Assembly (NCBI RefSeq): GCF_019925205.1
Contig: NC_083564.1
Location: 1,059,491 to 1,123,490, forward strand
Origin: Metopolophium dirhodum
Lineage: Eukaryota > Arthropoda > Insecta > Hemiptera > Aphididae
DNA: 64,000 nucleotides
Direction: 5' to 3'
A model generated the notes under the pieces. That model was not told where the DNA came from. It saw nothing but the letters and a program-made list of their open reading frames with translations, and made no database searches. Positions 25,350 to 38,887 of this stretch are shown in pieces (position 1 is the first letter of the stretch; each line of letters begins with the position of its first letter). A program made the translations under genes and the position numbers.

Positions 25350-25888
25350 TTTTAGATTCTGAGTGGAACGATGAATGTACCGATTTTACAATGATGTGTG
25401 GTTTTTTAATCTTTTTTTTATTTTTTTTTGTGCCTGTCATCACCTTTTAGGACATTAAAAGTGCTTGGGTTTTCTTCAACAGTAATTTTTCTGATAGGAA
25501 AGTGAATCTAGTTGGTACTTTGGGTAGTCAAAAGTGAAAATTTCCCAGTAGTTTTCAAACGTGACTTGAAAAACAAAAGAAAAATTACGGAAAAACGGGA
25601 ATTTTTACGCAAAATCTGTTTTCGAGAAAATCGATTTTGGTTTTTGGTGTAACTCTAAAACAAATGATCGTAGGGACATGCAATTTTGACTGAATCAAAT
25701 TGACCCCCCAAAGTATCAACTAGATTCACTTTCCTATCAGAAAAGTTACTGTTGAAGAAAATCCAAGTACTTTTACTGTCCTAAAAGGTGATGACAGACA
25801 CAAAAAAAAAAAAAATAAAAAAAAATAATAAAAAAAACACACATCGTTGTAAAATCAATACATTCATCGCTTCGCTCAGAATCTAAAA
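25350..25888. mobile_element. Foldback element with ~180-bp inverted arms
   Basis: The left arm (25350-25524) starts TTTTAGATTCTGAGTGG and the right arm (25707-25888) ends CTCAGAATCTAAAA. The arms are diverged reverse complements along their whole length, including shared blocks CACCTTTTAGGAC, TTTTCTTCAACAGTAA and GATAGGAAAGTGAATCTAG. A central spacer of about 180 bp carries no coding frame. It is a nonautonomous foldback or large MITE needing a transposase supplied elsewhere. The flanks show no clear target duplication. Related copies or ends occur at 30471, 38888, 41538 and 58.2-59.4 kb. Confidence 0.85.
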
Positions 25889-28028
25889 TAACGATCTTTA
25901 ATATTTTTATTTTAAAAAATAAACCATCGATTTGCTCACCAGAGGATTGTAGTAACTTGTGCTCGTAATATTATATAGTGATTTGATATTATTTAAATAC
26001 AAAAATAAATTATTAAAATGAAAATCATTCGCTGAAGGAACGCGTTTCGATCAAACTCCACATTAGGTATTCTTTTCATCGAGCCGTGTGTATTATATAA
26101 TACAATAAAGTTAGCTGCAGTTCACTAAATTTAAAGTTTACGGCCTGGACGGAAAAAGCACGGACGTGACATAAATTGTATAACACAGTATGCCTAGGTA
26201 TATTATATTATAGATGACCTGCGGATAAACGTCACGGCATATTTTATTATTATTTATAATAAATTATGACGACGACCGGTCCGACGACGGTTATAATAAT
26301 GCTATATTGTTAGACGTCGGGGGAGGCGAAAACGACGTAGTGGAACTCAAATGCGTACTGCAGCCATTCCTCGAAAAGTCCACCCTCTCCTAACAAACCC
26401 TTTGCAGCTTGCATTATCGATTAAGAACATTATTATTTATTAATATTAATATTTACGTAATATTGGCAAACGGTCGTATTTTTATTTTCATCATAAAGTG
26501 TAGAAAAAAAATAAATATTTTTTCTATAAAAACCCCCGATAAAACGGGGCGTGATGCGCGTATACAATAATATGATAATAATATAATAATATTAATTACA
26601 ATATAATATCTTACATCGCTTCATCCATATAATAGTATAGCACATAAAATTATTACAATATTATAGTCATCCCTATAGCCACGCGGACATTAAAATATAA
26701 TAATATAATATTTCGGAATAATACAATACAAACGCGTTTGGAGAGTAATAGAGCAATATCATAATATTGTATTGTATATTATTATAAACGGTTGGTCGAT
26801 TTACACATAATACCTCTCATATAATGTAATATATTGTGTGTGTGTTTGTTATCTAGCTATAGCTCTTGATACGCGAGTATCGTAGAATTTTTACGTTTTT
26901 TTTTGTGTCTTGGACTAAAACCGAGGAGATTTTTTTTCGAATTTTCTATAGCGACTCTAAAACGTTATTGTCCATACAATAACGATCTCGCGGCGGCGAC
27001 AATAACGTCGTTATCGCCGTCGTCGTCTCGCCGTACGTAGTATATATTCAAATCACTCTACCTCCTTATGTATGTGTGTGTGCGATATATTGTACGTAGA
27101 AACAAAAAACTAAAATAATAAAAATCATAAGACGTTATACGCACCGCACGCAGTATGTATAATAATAGTGGTTAGGTTAGTGGGGGGGGGGGGTATTGTA
27201 GGGGGCCGTCGGTCGAGGAGGAAGAGAAGAAGACAAACAATATAGTGCGCCTACCGCGTTATAAATTTCGTAGGATTTAAAATCGATTCTGCCGCGCGGC
27301 ATTATGGCGAAATAATAATGTTTCAATAATTCACCGAGACTAGGTTTTTACACGCAGAGGGATTATGACGCGGTATACCCTCATCGGGAAGACGATGGCG
27401 AAGATGACGACAACCACTACGGTCCCTCGACCGACCGTTTGTAATAGTCGTAGTCGTATAATAATAATATACCCAAACGCTTTTTAGAATATTATTATAT
27501 TCTGGTAATCTCAGATAGAGTTCATCGTTATTTAATACACTCTACATATAGTAATACAATATATGCGATTCCAAATATAATAATATACGGCGACCACTTC
27601 TTCCTTGCTATTCGGTTTACCGTCGCTCGCACGCTCCGTGTCTGCTGACTCCGACAATAATGTCATTTAAGTGTGTTGTGTGGGTACATTATAGCACAAT
27701 ATTATATTATATGCTATTTATATGCTATTTTTTTTTTAAATTATGTGTGCAGTACCTACACAATAATATTGTTCTACAGCGCGCGTCGAACACCCGCAAA
27801 AAGTGCGACAGGATAAAATTGAATAAAAAAATCGTATCTCCTTCGACCGAAGTCCTTTTCGTTGAGCGTAGGTATACCTATTATTATTATAACGATTTTG
27901 ATTCATATTATGATATTGATACGGTGTGTGTGTGTGAGTGTGTGTAACATTGTTATCTATGCGACGAGGTGCAGAAAAACATCGTTGCGCAATGTCCGAC
28001 GAGTCATTTTATTATTTCGTTATATTAT

Positions 28029-28061
<33 letters not shown>

Positions 28062-28819
28062 TATTACACCTTATTAGTGAACGCTGTACCGCTCGACATA
28101 TATCATACTGACATAGTAAAATATTAGGTAAACGTTATATTATACTAATGTAAATTAATAATAATAATTATGGTCTCGAATTCATCCCGTCTCGCGTTGT
28201 TTATTCTGTTCTCGAGGGATTAGTATAAGAAATAATTAATGTACGAACATTTGAGATAATGTAAAATTAGGTGGGTAGGAAAGTAACCCGTGTATTATGA
28301 TCAAAGGGGGAAAATAAACATTAAAAAGGGAAAAAACCCATTTACCAATAATAACGGGTTAATTATTACCGTCGCCGCGACTATAATAGGTAATAATAAT
28401 AATAAACACAATGGGAAAACCACAGATTCACGAGGTTCGTAGCAAAATTAGTTAATGATTTTATATACAATAAAATGCTTTGCTTCAAAGAATTTTTGGA
28501 AAACTTAAAACAAGTATTACCTTTTATTTTTCCTTTGCTAAAAGGCACCGTGTCCTATAAGTCAGCTGAAATATCATTTTGGTATATACACCTCCATTGC
28601 TTTGTAATATCGAATTTTGAACAGCCTTGCTGAATTTTTTCCCCGAGATACCCACCGCCATCGCTTATATTGTACAAGAAAATGTTCCTTTTTAAAAGGA
28701 TATAAATTATGCTATCCTGCTGTAGGTGATGCAGATGTTCACTTTTCCTGGCTAACGCCTACGCGAGTGGTTGGTAGACTATTAAACGCAGGAACGGCCA
28801 TCGTGAAGTTATAATTATA
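25889..28819. other. Spacer with CpG-richer patches, no recognised gene
   Basis: CpG-richer at about 26260-26400 and 26930-27430. It includes a short frame near 26325-26395 with codon-like sequence (VVELKCVLQPFLEKSTLS) that is too short to support, a 12-G run near 27181 and AAT microsatellites. No gene model could be built. Confidence 0.45.
28031..28059. repeat. (AAT)n microsatellite
   Basis: Trinucleotide run of about 29 bases. It is one of many AAT/TTA runs in the window (others near 10900, 32830 and 61439). Confidence 0.9.
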
Positions 28820-29308
28820 CAAGGGGACGATCCATTTAAGTTTTTACACTCATTATTTTGAAAAGTATTAACTCATTTGGAAATAAATATTTTACATAAC
28901 TCGATGTGATTACGACGCAACATTAAAAATAAATACATTATATTTTTTTTTAATTTTTCATGTTTTTACTTTTTCGAAAGACAACATATTACGTTTTTAA
29001 TTCAATGCTCCGAGTAGTTACTTAAGTAGTTATAACTATATGTATTATAAGAACATATTAAAGTTTGGATGAGTGGAGTAGTGAATCAACATTTTGCGGG
29101 GTTCCCCGTGGCATTAAATAGGCAATTAATAACTAATATTAGCCAACCTGATTAGAATTAGATTTGTATTCATAGAAATATTTTAAAAAAATTTCTTTGG
29201 ATTATGAAATTAAAAATGTCTTAAGAAAATCAAACAAGTAAAAACCTAGAAATACGATAAAAAAAATTGTAAAAATTTTTGACACTTTAAATGGATCACA
29301 TTGCCTTG
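28820..29308. mobile_element. Putative inverted-repeat element
   Basis: The left end reads CAAGGGGACGATCCATTTAAG. The right end in reverse complement reads CAAGGCAATGTGATCCATTT and continues AAAG, giving an imperfect inverted terminal match of about 21 bases (CAAGG...GATCCATTTAA). The interior is AT-rich and noncoding. No flanking duplication is seen, so the boundaries rest on the terminal match only. Confidence 0.45.
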
Positions 29309-30470
29309 GATTCACATGCAACAACGCTTGTACATTATACAACGGCAGCTCTACTTATATTGCCTAGTACGACCGCTCTGTATATAATGGACATTATTAT
29401 TATATACACGATGATATACACATAATTATTATAAAATATTATGACCTTGGATCATAATATCATACATTTTATATTATATAACATTATATTATATAATATC
29501 ACGAAGGTGTTCTATATAGCCACGTTAGGAGTATGTGTATAATAAATGTATAAATATATATATTTCTCCTCGTCCTTTATACGTTAGATAAGAAATCGTT
29601 TTCGACAAAAGACTTAAGTATCCACCGATAGGTGTTCGATCGCAGCGTTTTGTTACTTTGTTTTATTTTTTGTTGTAGTCGTTGTTGTTCTATTATTTTT
29701 TACGCGCACTACGCCATCAAAGCTACTACACACAGCGTGCTGTGAGTATGAAAAAAATATTTAACTTAAAAGTTTGGTGAGAAAAAAATAGATACCTAAC
29801 TCTTATTCTGCGATTTGTGCGTTCTTTCGCAGCCCGTTTCGTTGTCATCACGGGTATATGGGAACACAGACCACAGTATACCATTCACCTGGTTCTAATT
29901 TTGCCTCGTTTTTCGCGATACCATGCTTATATAACACACATATGTCATATACGTACTGGTCATACTTTTCGAAAACAGTACAGTAATTATACCCGCCTGT
30001 AACGGCGGTTGATCGACGTTTGTCAAAAACGGTTATCAAAAAAACATCTTTGAAATGATATAACGATTAGAATTAGAAGTAAAAGTAAAAATACATAAAA
30101 AAAAATAGAATGGTTGGCAGTATACATATAAAGTAATATTAAAATGATAATATTATAATATTATGTCCTGCCAGTAGCGGTGCATATGTTATTGTTACGT
30201 CCCGTTCAAAGGACCGCACAAACGAATTTTCTCTAATCAAATTAACTGTATCAGAAGAAATGTTCACTATTCGCAGTCTTGACGTCGTGGTTTGTCAAAA
30301 TATATTGCCGAAATCACGAAGACGTCCTAAATAGAATTTCAAATTACGGCTTTTGCTCTCTTAGAAAGTTCAACGGTAAACGTGACAAACGGACGCTCTA
30401 ATCTCGGGCAAATAATAATTATTCTCCGCGGAGACATACGCATTATATTATACATTGACCGAAAAATTAA
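29309..30470. other. AT-rich spacer without recognisable gene
   Basis: AT-rich sequence with ATTATAT palindromes around 29450-29510 and no supported exon or repeat family. Confidence 0.5.
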
Positions 30471-31213
30471 CCTGTGCTTTTGAAAACTATTAGCCATTTT
30501 TACTTTTGTCCCCCCCCCCCCCCCAAAGTACCAACTACATTCACTTTCTTACCAGAAAAGATACTATAGAAGAAAATCCAAGCATTTTCACTGTCCTAAA
30601 TGGTGTAAAGGAATGAGTCCTTACGATATATGTGTAGGCAAGCGATTCACGTGTTATTCGAGGTAGGAGCAGTTCTCCTTGAGTTGTTATGGTCTCATAG
30701 ACGTGACCTCGTAGCTAAATACTATATTCCATATTTAGCGAACTAAACAAGAAGAGCGGGCAACAACAAAATTGCCATTACGAGGCGGCAGTTTCACTAA
30801 CTGCGAGAATAACAACTTTATGAACGAACTACATCCACTTCAAGGAAACCCTGTCCATGCGCTGATTCTGTCAAAGGAACCGACATCGTATATATAGGAG
30901 GGCCAGGAGCACAGCATAATCGGATGTACCTGGACCAACAACACAGAAGCACCTTCACGCCACTAGCCATATACAAGACGACTACTACGACAATCGACGA
31001 TATTATACATTTATTCTGTTCTAATAAATATGTTAAATTTACTGTTCTAATTTGACTACCATTTTATTTCAAATCATCATCATTCTGGATCTCTGAAGGG
31101 ACAGCACGTAACAACGGTGACAGATAAAAATAAAAAATAAATTTTAAATAAAAAAATAAAAAAACACATCATTGTAAAATCAATAAATTTATCACTCTGC
31201 TCAGAATCTAAAA
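30471..31213. mobile_element. Half foldback element split by a solo LTR
   Basis: The segment corresponds to the right half of the 25350-25888 element. It starts with central sequence (TTTTGAAAACTATTAGCC), passes a 15-C run (30510-30524) and the AAAGTACCAACTACATTCAC block, and ends CTCAGAATCTAAAA at 31213. It is interrupted at 30604-31113 by the LTR. The left arm is missing or too diverged to see. Confidence 0.75.
30604..31113 (+). mobile_element. Solo LTR of an LTR retrotransposon
   Basis: 510 bp bounded by TGTAAAGG and CGTAACA, the TG...CA ends typical of LTRs. Inside, in the expected order, lie a TATA-like TATATATAGG (30889-30898) and an AATAAA (31023-31028). Flanking bases ATGG (30600-30603) and ACGG (31114-31117) could be a 4-bp target duplication with one mismatch. 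It sits exactly inside a foldback element whose sequence resumes on both sides, which defines the insertion limits well. No primer-binding site, polypurine tract or internal coding region adjoins it, so the internal part was probably lost by LTR-LTR recombination. Family is not determined (BEL/Pao or Gypsy possible). Confidence 0.75.
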
Positions 31214-31274
31214 TATAACTGTAATTTATTATGAGTTATGGTTGTTTTAATTTGCACATGATAAAAAAATGTTG

Positions 31275-31392
31275 AGTTTTAGTTCGGGTTTGACTTAAAA
31301 TGATTCTAGGTTCGGTTCGGGTTCGAAAAAATAATTTAAAGTTTGGTTCAAATTCAGTTCGATTTAAAAAATCAGGGTTCGACCCATCACTA
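31275..31392. repeat. TTCGGTTCGG-type degenerate repeat, possible hAT MITE end
   Basis: Degenerate repeats of GGTTCGGTTCGGGTTCG and GGTTCAAATTCAGTTCG end at GACCCATCACTA. In reverse complement that end is TAGTGATGGGTC, resembling hAT-type termini. No second terminus is found. Confidence 0.35.
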
Positions 31393-34300
31393 ATAATTAT
31401 ATTATAATAATATCAAGGGACACGGTCTACGACACACAGGATAAATTAAAAAAATAATAAAATACGTACAAACATTTCAGTGATATCAGCTGTGGAGTTG
31501 CTGAACAATCATTCAAACATCCGGAACGCATATGAGACCAAAAAATATGATATCCGCGTGAATATTTGTCGTGTTGTATTATTGTAGGTTTAACGGAATG
31601 CACATAATATCAAAAAAAATATCTCTCGATATCCATATTATGTATAATAATGTGCATGGGAACATCGTTGTATTTCGCATACGTCGAGCCAATATTTACG
31701 TAACCATTATGTCAAATGTACATTACACGAAACGATCGTACCCATACATATTTTTATTTATACAATCTGGTAAAAGCGTAACATGAAAACTACAACACTT
31801 ATCGCGTGCGGCTCCGGTGCTCTGTCGTAGGCGTCGGATGTTATTATTATTATTATGAAAAAATAACATTTCGCAAACATGCACAGAATCCTGCGAATCA
31901 TTGTCATGCGAGTGTACCCGGAAATGGTATATTATACTACCCTCATAAGGGTATAAATGTATGGTGATGTAATATACGAGTTGTATGTCGTTATATTATT
32001 ATTATTATTATAGTTATGCGCCTATTGAATTCATCCGACAGAATTCCACAAGGTCATCGTTGACCCGCAGTCGTCGGACGATAGACGGCTAGCTCGTACC
32101 TCAACTTATTAGTATAAGGTCTACGGCTACAGCAGTCATCGAAACTACGAATGTAGCTAATTTATGTTATTATTATTATATCAATATTATCCAAAAGAAA
32201 TTTCGAGTGTCCAGCGCTCAATCGAACCACTTCCCACAGCAGCTAGAGACTAGAGTGCAACATACATTACATAACACATAATATCTTTATTGTTATAATA
32301 TTATCGTTTTTAACGAGTGCATCTATTTCGGTGGTCATGTGGTGGCATCGGCATAGGCGTCGTCGAGGGGGGGAGCGGGGCCGAAGAGCTCAAAAAATCG
32401 AATATCGCGTTTTTGACATATTAAAACGAGAGCGCCAAATGTCCGCGGCACGTTGAGCGTGGCAGGGCCTCGAGGAAATGTAGTTGGCACGATGGGAAAA
32501 TAGGAAACGAAGTGGAAGAGACTATAATATTATAATAAATAGTAATAATATACATTGCAGAGACGCTGAGTCCATCACCGACGACGACGACACTCGAGAT
32601 CGCCGAATTCGTATAGACGCATATATTATGATATTTCGGTCCACGTCGATTGGTGTGCGACCGACGCTTCATACTTGTGGACAATTTCATATAATGTATT
32701 ATATATTATATCGTACTGTTCGTATAGTATTCGCGTGGCGATTGTCCCGGGTCAGCGGGCCCCCGTTACAAGGTTTCGCAATTAAGTGCGTTATACGCGT
32801 AGTTCAGCTGCCGCTCGGCGTCATGTCCTTATATTATTATTATTATTATTATTATGTGAGCCGACGTTGGCCGCCGCCTGCACCGGAATATTTACATAAA
32901 AGGATCGAAAGGAGAGCGAGACCGGTGCGCTTTATCGCCGCCGAGGTTGGTGTGTTGTACTATGCTACTACAAAGTGTAGACAAAACAGTATATATAATA
33001 CAACTGTATTATAATATTGTGTGTGGAAAGAGGGCACTAGGGCAGCTATATAGGTACGCCTTATCTACCTCGACGAAATAGTTAGTTAATCCCGACTTAG
33101 ACCAGTCCGGCAAATACGGTTTTTCTTTTCTGCTTTTCTTTCCTTTCTTCCACCTCAGGGTTTTACCACGTTGACCCTCTCATTTATTTCCCACACACAC
33201 ACTCATACAAGCGCACCTTTAAAAGTTAATTCGAAATAATATGAACTAGTTTCGTATTGGTGGTCATAACATTTGACCAAGTTCAAAAATTCATTCGTTT
33301 TCTCTAAACGAAACTATTTTGTCCCAGTTCATCGCTAAATTAACTCTATGTTAATATATTATTTTATTTTTTTTTAATTAAATAAAGCTTTCCATTGCCT
33401 CAATAGTTCTAAGCAGGTTGTAATCGTTAAGTGCGTTTTTTTTTTGTAACAAATATAAAAACACTGCATTTAAATTATTTTCTCATTTCGTAATAATATT
33501 ATAAACTCTTTGTAGCCGGCACACATAGAGAACGTGTAAAAAAATATTGTTCTCTGTACTACAAAAAGTAATGTTTGATATTAATTATTTTAACCATGTG
33601 CTTTAAGTGAAACGCTACAATATAAAATGATGCACTTTGGGAACAAAATCTGCTTGCAAAACGAGATTTAAGTTCAAACAAAATATGCCCTTAATTCATT
33701 TTCGTTTAAATTATATTTTGAGTGCTTTGATTGAATGAAAACCCACACACCCATCGTATATTTACAATATTTATTGTAGTCGTTCATATTCAATTTATTA
33801 TGATGTTATGATATTATATACCTACTGTTATACATAATATCGATTCTTTGTAATTGAAATCTTCGTGAAGTCGCCATAGAGCTATTACAGACTGTAAAGT
33901 ATTTTGTCGACCCGCTGCCGAACACAGACTTAGCGTTCGCGGCGGGATGCGTAAAATACTAGTAAGAGTATACGGAAAATTGACGTGAGGGCAAAACAAT
34001 TTTTAAAAAAACTCCGTTTGCTTCTATGGAATTGTAGCAGCAGTTTTTATTTTAATTTTTTTATTCCATTTGAATTTAAATATCCGTTTTAACTTGCTTT
34101 TACAAACTACGTATTAAAATACGTATAGACTCGAATACATTAAAATGATGTTTTGATGTGACGCGTAATTACAATAATTTTAAATGCTATTACTGGAGAC
34201 GTAATCAGGATTTTAATTGTTTTTTTTTTTGAAATGTATTCACAGTCAGTTTAAACGATTTTTTTGAAATTTAAACTTAATCATTAACAACTGGGTATGC

Positions 34301-37300
34301 CGTAACCATTTTAACTTAGGTAGTGGCTTGTCAGATATTTCAATAAAAAAATTAACTGTTTGCGATACTCCTTGGTCTCGGATAACCAAAAAAATAATAC
34401 TATAATGCCTTGATCTCGAAAATTATTCTCATAACAGATGGTTTTAGTTACTGCAATTTAAAATTAACTTTCGCTACAGTCAAAAGGTACATGTATGGCT
34501 GGGAATATTAAATCGGTGTCTATTATATACACTTATGAAAATTAGATTAAACACTAATGTAGCTGCCTAAAAACTTTTTGTGTTTAGCCGCTCATATTTT
34601 CTTCATTATGCTGCGTATCACAGGGTACATTAGGCATTTTACGAATCTAATAAATAATTGTGTCGTTATGACGATGTAAAGTTCATATTAATTACATTAT
34701 TTTAATTCTGTATTTTAAACAAATATAAATGTTGTCTTAAAATTAAATAAATCATTGAAAACTTTGACCACTTTGGGCTATACCTATGAATACCTTTCTA
34801 TTAGAAAATCAAATGCAGTAATAGTCTTAATTATAAAATTAAAATATGAGACTTTTTGTGAAAAAATCAATAGATAGGTATGTAAGTACCTACTATGTAA
34901 TAATATGTTTTTCATTTTTGATTAAAAGTTCTATTTAGAAAGATGTTAATAAAAATTGTCTTTTCTTTTACTATTATTATTGTTGTTGGGATTTATACGT
35001 ACATACGAAATTATTTTGTAAATTATTACAGTATAAAAAGTAATTTTAAATTATAACATAATAAATTATGAATTCAACAATAGAACATCGATGTAGGTAT
35101 TATTTCTCGATACGATTGTTTCCAATTATAGTAATTCAAAGAAATGATTTATTAAAATTTAATAAATACTTAAGAATAAATACAAATTATAAATGATCAG
35201 TTATTCTGCAGTTATAATTGAGTAGACATCGGTGTATTTTTTTCAAACATAAAGGTTGGTAAAAATGTTTCATATATTTTGTATTTTGAATTAATTGTAA
35301 ATGTTTACTGACGTGATAAAAATTGATAAAACTATTGGAATTTTATATTTTTTTATTATAAGGCATTATTAAAGTTTTAGTGAAATGTTATTTTACTACC
35401 TCTAATCAATTAAAAAAATATTTATTAATTAGGTTCAATAAATGTTTGTAAAATATAACTTGATAATGCATTTTTACATTTTTTTTTAAAAACAAATTGT
35501 ATAACTTGATTCCTCGTTACAATAAAATAACATAGGTATATTAAGGACAGTACTGTCAGTATGTATATTCTGTGTAGTAGTACTATAGTTAATTTATAAA
35601 AATACAATATCAGACAAATTACGTCAATTATACAAAGCTAGACGTTATCCTTGGAAATTAAATGACATTTTTGTAAATAATGAAATACCATTATATTATT
35701 TTAAAAATGCGTTTATAAATTTATTTTTAAGACATATAGCTATAAATCATGTATATACATGATATATATATATATATACCTATCATGTATAGGTATAAAG
35801 TATTATAATGTAATAGTAGCGATAATGTTATTGTATTATTGAAATGTATGTTGATAAGTAACAATCAGAAGTGGGGCTACATGATAATATTACATTATAT
35901 GGTTATTGTGCAAATCAAAAACCTTTACTATATAATTAATGACCACAAAGTTTCTGTTCTAAAATAATAAGTGATTATTAGTATTATAATATTATGAGAA
36001 TGCGATAGATTATTATATAATTCTTACAGCAGCGGCAGTGAAATGCAATCAATAGAAAAAAACAAAAAATATAATTATAAAATTATAAAATGCAAACGTT
36101 TGCAATTAATAGGTACGTCCTCCTAGTTATCTCAATAAATATAATAATCATATGATAATAAATAATAATACGGTTATAATTATAGAATATATTTAATGTA
36201 CACATTTTGTGTGCATCACATATGCTATATAGTGCACACTGTGAGATAAAAATCAGCACACATTATTATGCTAGTGAAGTGGCTGATCTGAAGACAAATT
36301 TATTTAAAAAAAAATCCGTTGTATCGCTATAATAAGGAATAAAATAGGAACTCGACGATTATGGATTTATTGAAGGCCTGACCGGCAGCCGGCATGACAG
36401 TGGGTTACGGACTGTTATTACAATACCCGAACCTAGGTCCAAACACGATTCGATTACCGTTTTACACGCTCAGAACGTTTTTGTATTCCATGTCCGTCCG
36501 TCAAATTATTCGGGACAATCCTTCGCGCAGGATACACACCACCCGATTCCCATACAGCGCCTTTACTGCGGCAGTAATAATGATAATAATATGTAAAATG
36601 CCGTTTTCATAATAATATAATTTTACACGACGCATGCGCATTCGGTGTCGGTACGTATAGTGTAGAGAATGGTTGTAATATCGCGTTTGATCTGGTTATC
36701 ATAATAATATGGTAGTTGCTAAGACGGTATATAAGAGTGGAATCTTTTATCACATCATACGAGTATAGGACGTCTTATAAAAGTAACTAATGGATATTAT
36801 AAAACTACGTAGGTACCATGTGAAGAACAAACGAACCAAATAATAATAATATTATGTCAAATAAAAGCAAATTTCAATAGTTTGGTTATCATAAAAAGAC
36901 TAATTTGGACGGGGAAACATATTTTAAGCCCTCGTCAACCACACAATGTCATCCTGTAATAATATCTTCGGTGATTACCTGCGACTACACGTTTACGACG
37001 TACCTATATTATCGCCACATATAACCGGAAACGAAAGGAAAATGTATTAACTACAATATACCTAATATCGCGAAATATTTTATGATATTTTTTATTTCGC
37101 ACACGGCACGGGATCAGATAAGTGTCCGGTGAAACGATGCGCAGGGAGAAAATACTATTAAGGGTTCACGCCTCGAACTGATAGTGACTGGCAGTCTAGT
37201 GCAGTGTTTTGGATAGGCCACAAATTGCTTCGTTGGCGCGAAGTGTGCAAGACAGAGAACCATTGAGGGATAATTTAAATGGATGAGAAGTGAGACGGTA

Positions 37301-37942
37301 GAATGGTCTACTCGACAGCGAGAAAAGTCGATTACGTCTTTTCTCGAGAGTTTAACGGGTCCGGGACGTTGAAAGCTATTTACAACAAAAATTTAAAAAA
37401 AAGTAAAGTTTTAATGTGATTTAATATTATATACGAGTTTCTTTTAGACCTGACAAAAAAAAAAAAAAAATAAGAAGAAAAGCTATACTACCGTTTTCTT
37501 TGCACAAATATTATATCAACGTAAATCTAAAAAAAAAAATAAATAAAAATACGTTAAGTCAAATTTAAATTATAGTCCGGAAATTTTCTACTTTTCATAA
37601 TAACAACAGTGCAGTCCATGGTATATATTATAATGTAACGGCCAATGAGTATACTTTGTAAAGTTCGGTCAATTACGCGTCTGACTTTTTAAAGTGTATA
37701 TTATATACGGTGAAAAGCCGCTACTTCAAAGTTCAAATACGAACCTATACCTTCTTAAAAAATTGAACGCAATGGTATATATCATCGAAGCTTTTGAAGT
37801 TGATAATATAATAAATATTATTTTATTATATTACGGTGTATTAAAGGGTCTGCATACAGTCTCATGAATAATGTATGCTATATCATGGTATACAGAGTTA
37901 TACGCTTATACTATGTTCGGTCAAAACATATTTTCATATTCT
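31393..37942. other. Spacer, one CpG-richer patch, no recognised gene
   Basis: CpG-richer at 32330-33010, where a 176-codon open frame (32484-33014) includes a tyrosine run translated from an ATT microsatellite and appears compositional. Another moderately GC-rich patch (37130-37380) lacks any recognised exon. A TATATAAG at 36728-36735 has no partner initiator. The remainder is AT-rich. Confidence 0.45.
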
Positions 37943-38470
37943 CGTACACGTCACACAGGTGGCAGATGACCTCTGTGCTTCAATCAGTTATCAGTAAATC
38001 GACGTGTCATTGTAATCGTTAACCGTGTGACATCCTTGTAAGAAGATCTTTTTATTACCGACTGTATTGTCTATGACTTTTGTTATAAATCATTACCAAT
38101 ATTAGGCTAATAATTTTAGGTAGGTACCTGTTTAGTTTAATAAAATATTTTTTTCATTTTTCGGAAGCAGCAAATTTGTAAATCTATTTTTTTTTTTTTA
38201 GAAAAATGTTGATGGTAAAAACGTATTTTGTTTAAGTCATAATAATATATACGTATAGAGTTATGCACTTTAGTTGAAATGTGTCCACTCGCATTACAAC
38301 ATAATAATATTATGTTCATATTATACCCGTGACTGCGCACACGACACAGAGATGACAGATGGCCTCTATATAGGTCAATCAGTATATTATTATCGACTAC
38401 GTATCATTGTAATCGTTGACCGTGCGACATCCGTGTAAGACTATTTTATTATTACCGAGCACCAAATGTA
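37943..38470. repeat. Diverged local duplication (~397-bp unit)
   Basis: Two direct copies at about 37943-38068 and 38328-38468. They share CATTGTAATCGTT, CCGTG(T/C)GACATCC, TTGTAAGA/GTGTAAGA and TTTATTATTACCGA-like stretches, plus GATGAC/GATGGCCTCT upstream. Offset is about 397 bp. Neither copy is coding. Confidence 0.65.
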
Positions 38471-38887
38471 GTATTATAAACGATTTCATTGGTTGAATGG
38501 AATCGAAAAATAAAATCACCATGACAAAAATCGTCTCGCGTGCGACGTGTGGTATCACGGGTATGGTTAGATAGATCCTGGTCTGTTATTTGCATTCGTA
38601 TGGGAATTAAAAATCATACTAATGCGTGTAACAGAATGACTTGACCTAATTGATGCTAAAAAATATTTCTTTTTTTTTTATATTTAATTTATAGACATTT
38701 GCGCTACGAGGACAGAGTATTATAATTTATTAATAATTTTTTTTGGAGAAAAAATTCAAAAGTGCAGCGTGGTGGAGTATGTCAGCGGTGTTGGAAGTTT
38801 ATCCGTCGTCCCTTCTCTACTAGGACAGGATATAGCGTATTATTACTGAATTTGATTTAAATGCAATGATTGCATTCGAAAAAAAAA

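Noticed and set aside
26325..26397. Short codon-like frame ending LEKSTLS
   Set aside because: It is too short, with no acceptor or start, and unrecognised.
32484..33014. 176-codon open frame
   Set aside because: It includes a tyrosine run from an ATT microsatellite, has no recognisable domain and lies in a CpG-richer patch that lengthens chance frames.
36728..36735. TATATAAG promoter with upstream CGCATGCGCA
   Set aside because: There is no TCAGT-type initiator at the right distance and no coding exon downstream; TATA strings are common here.
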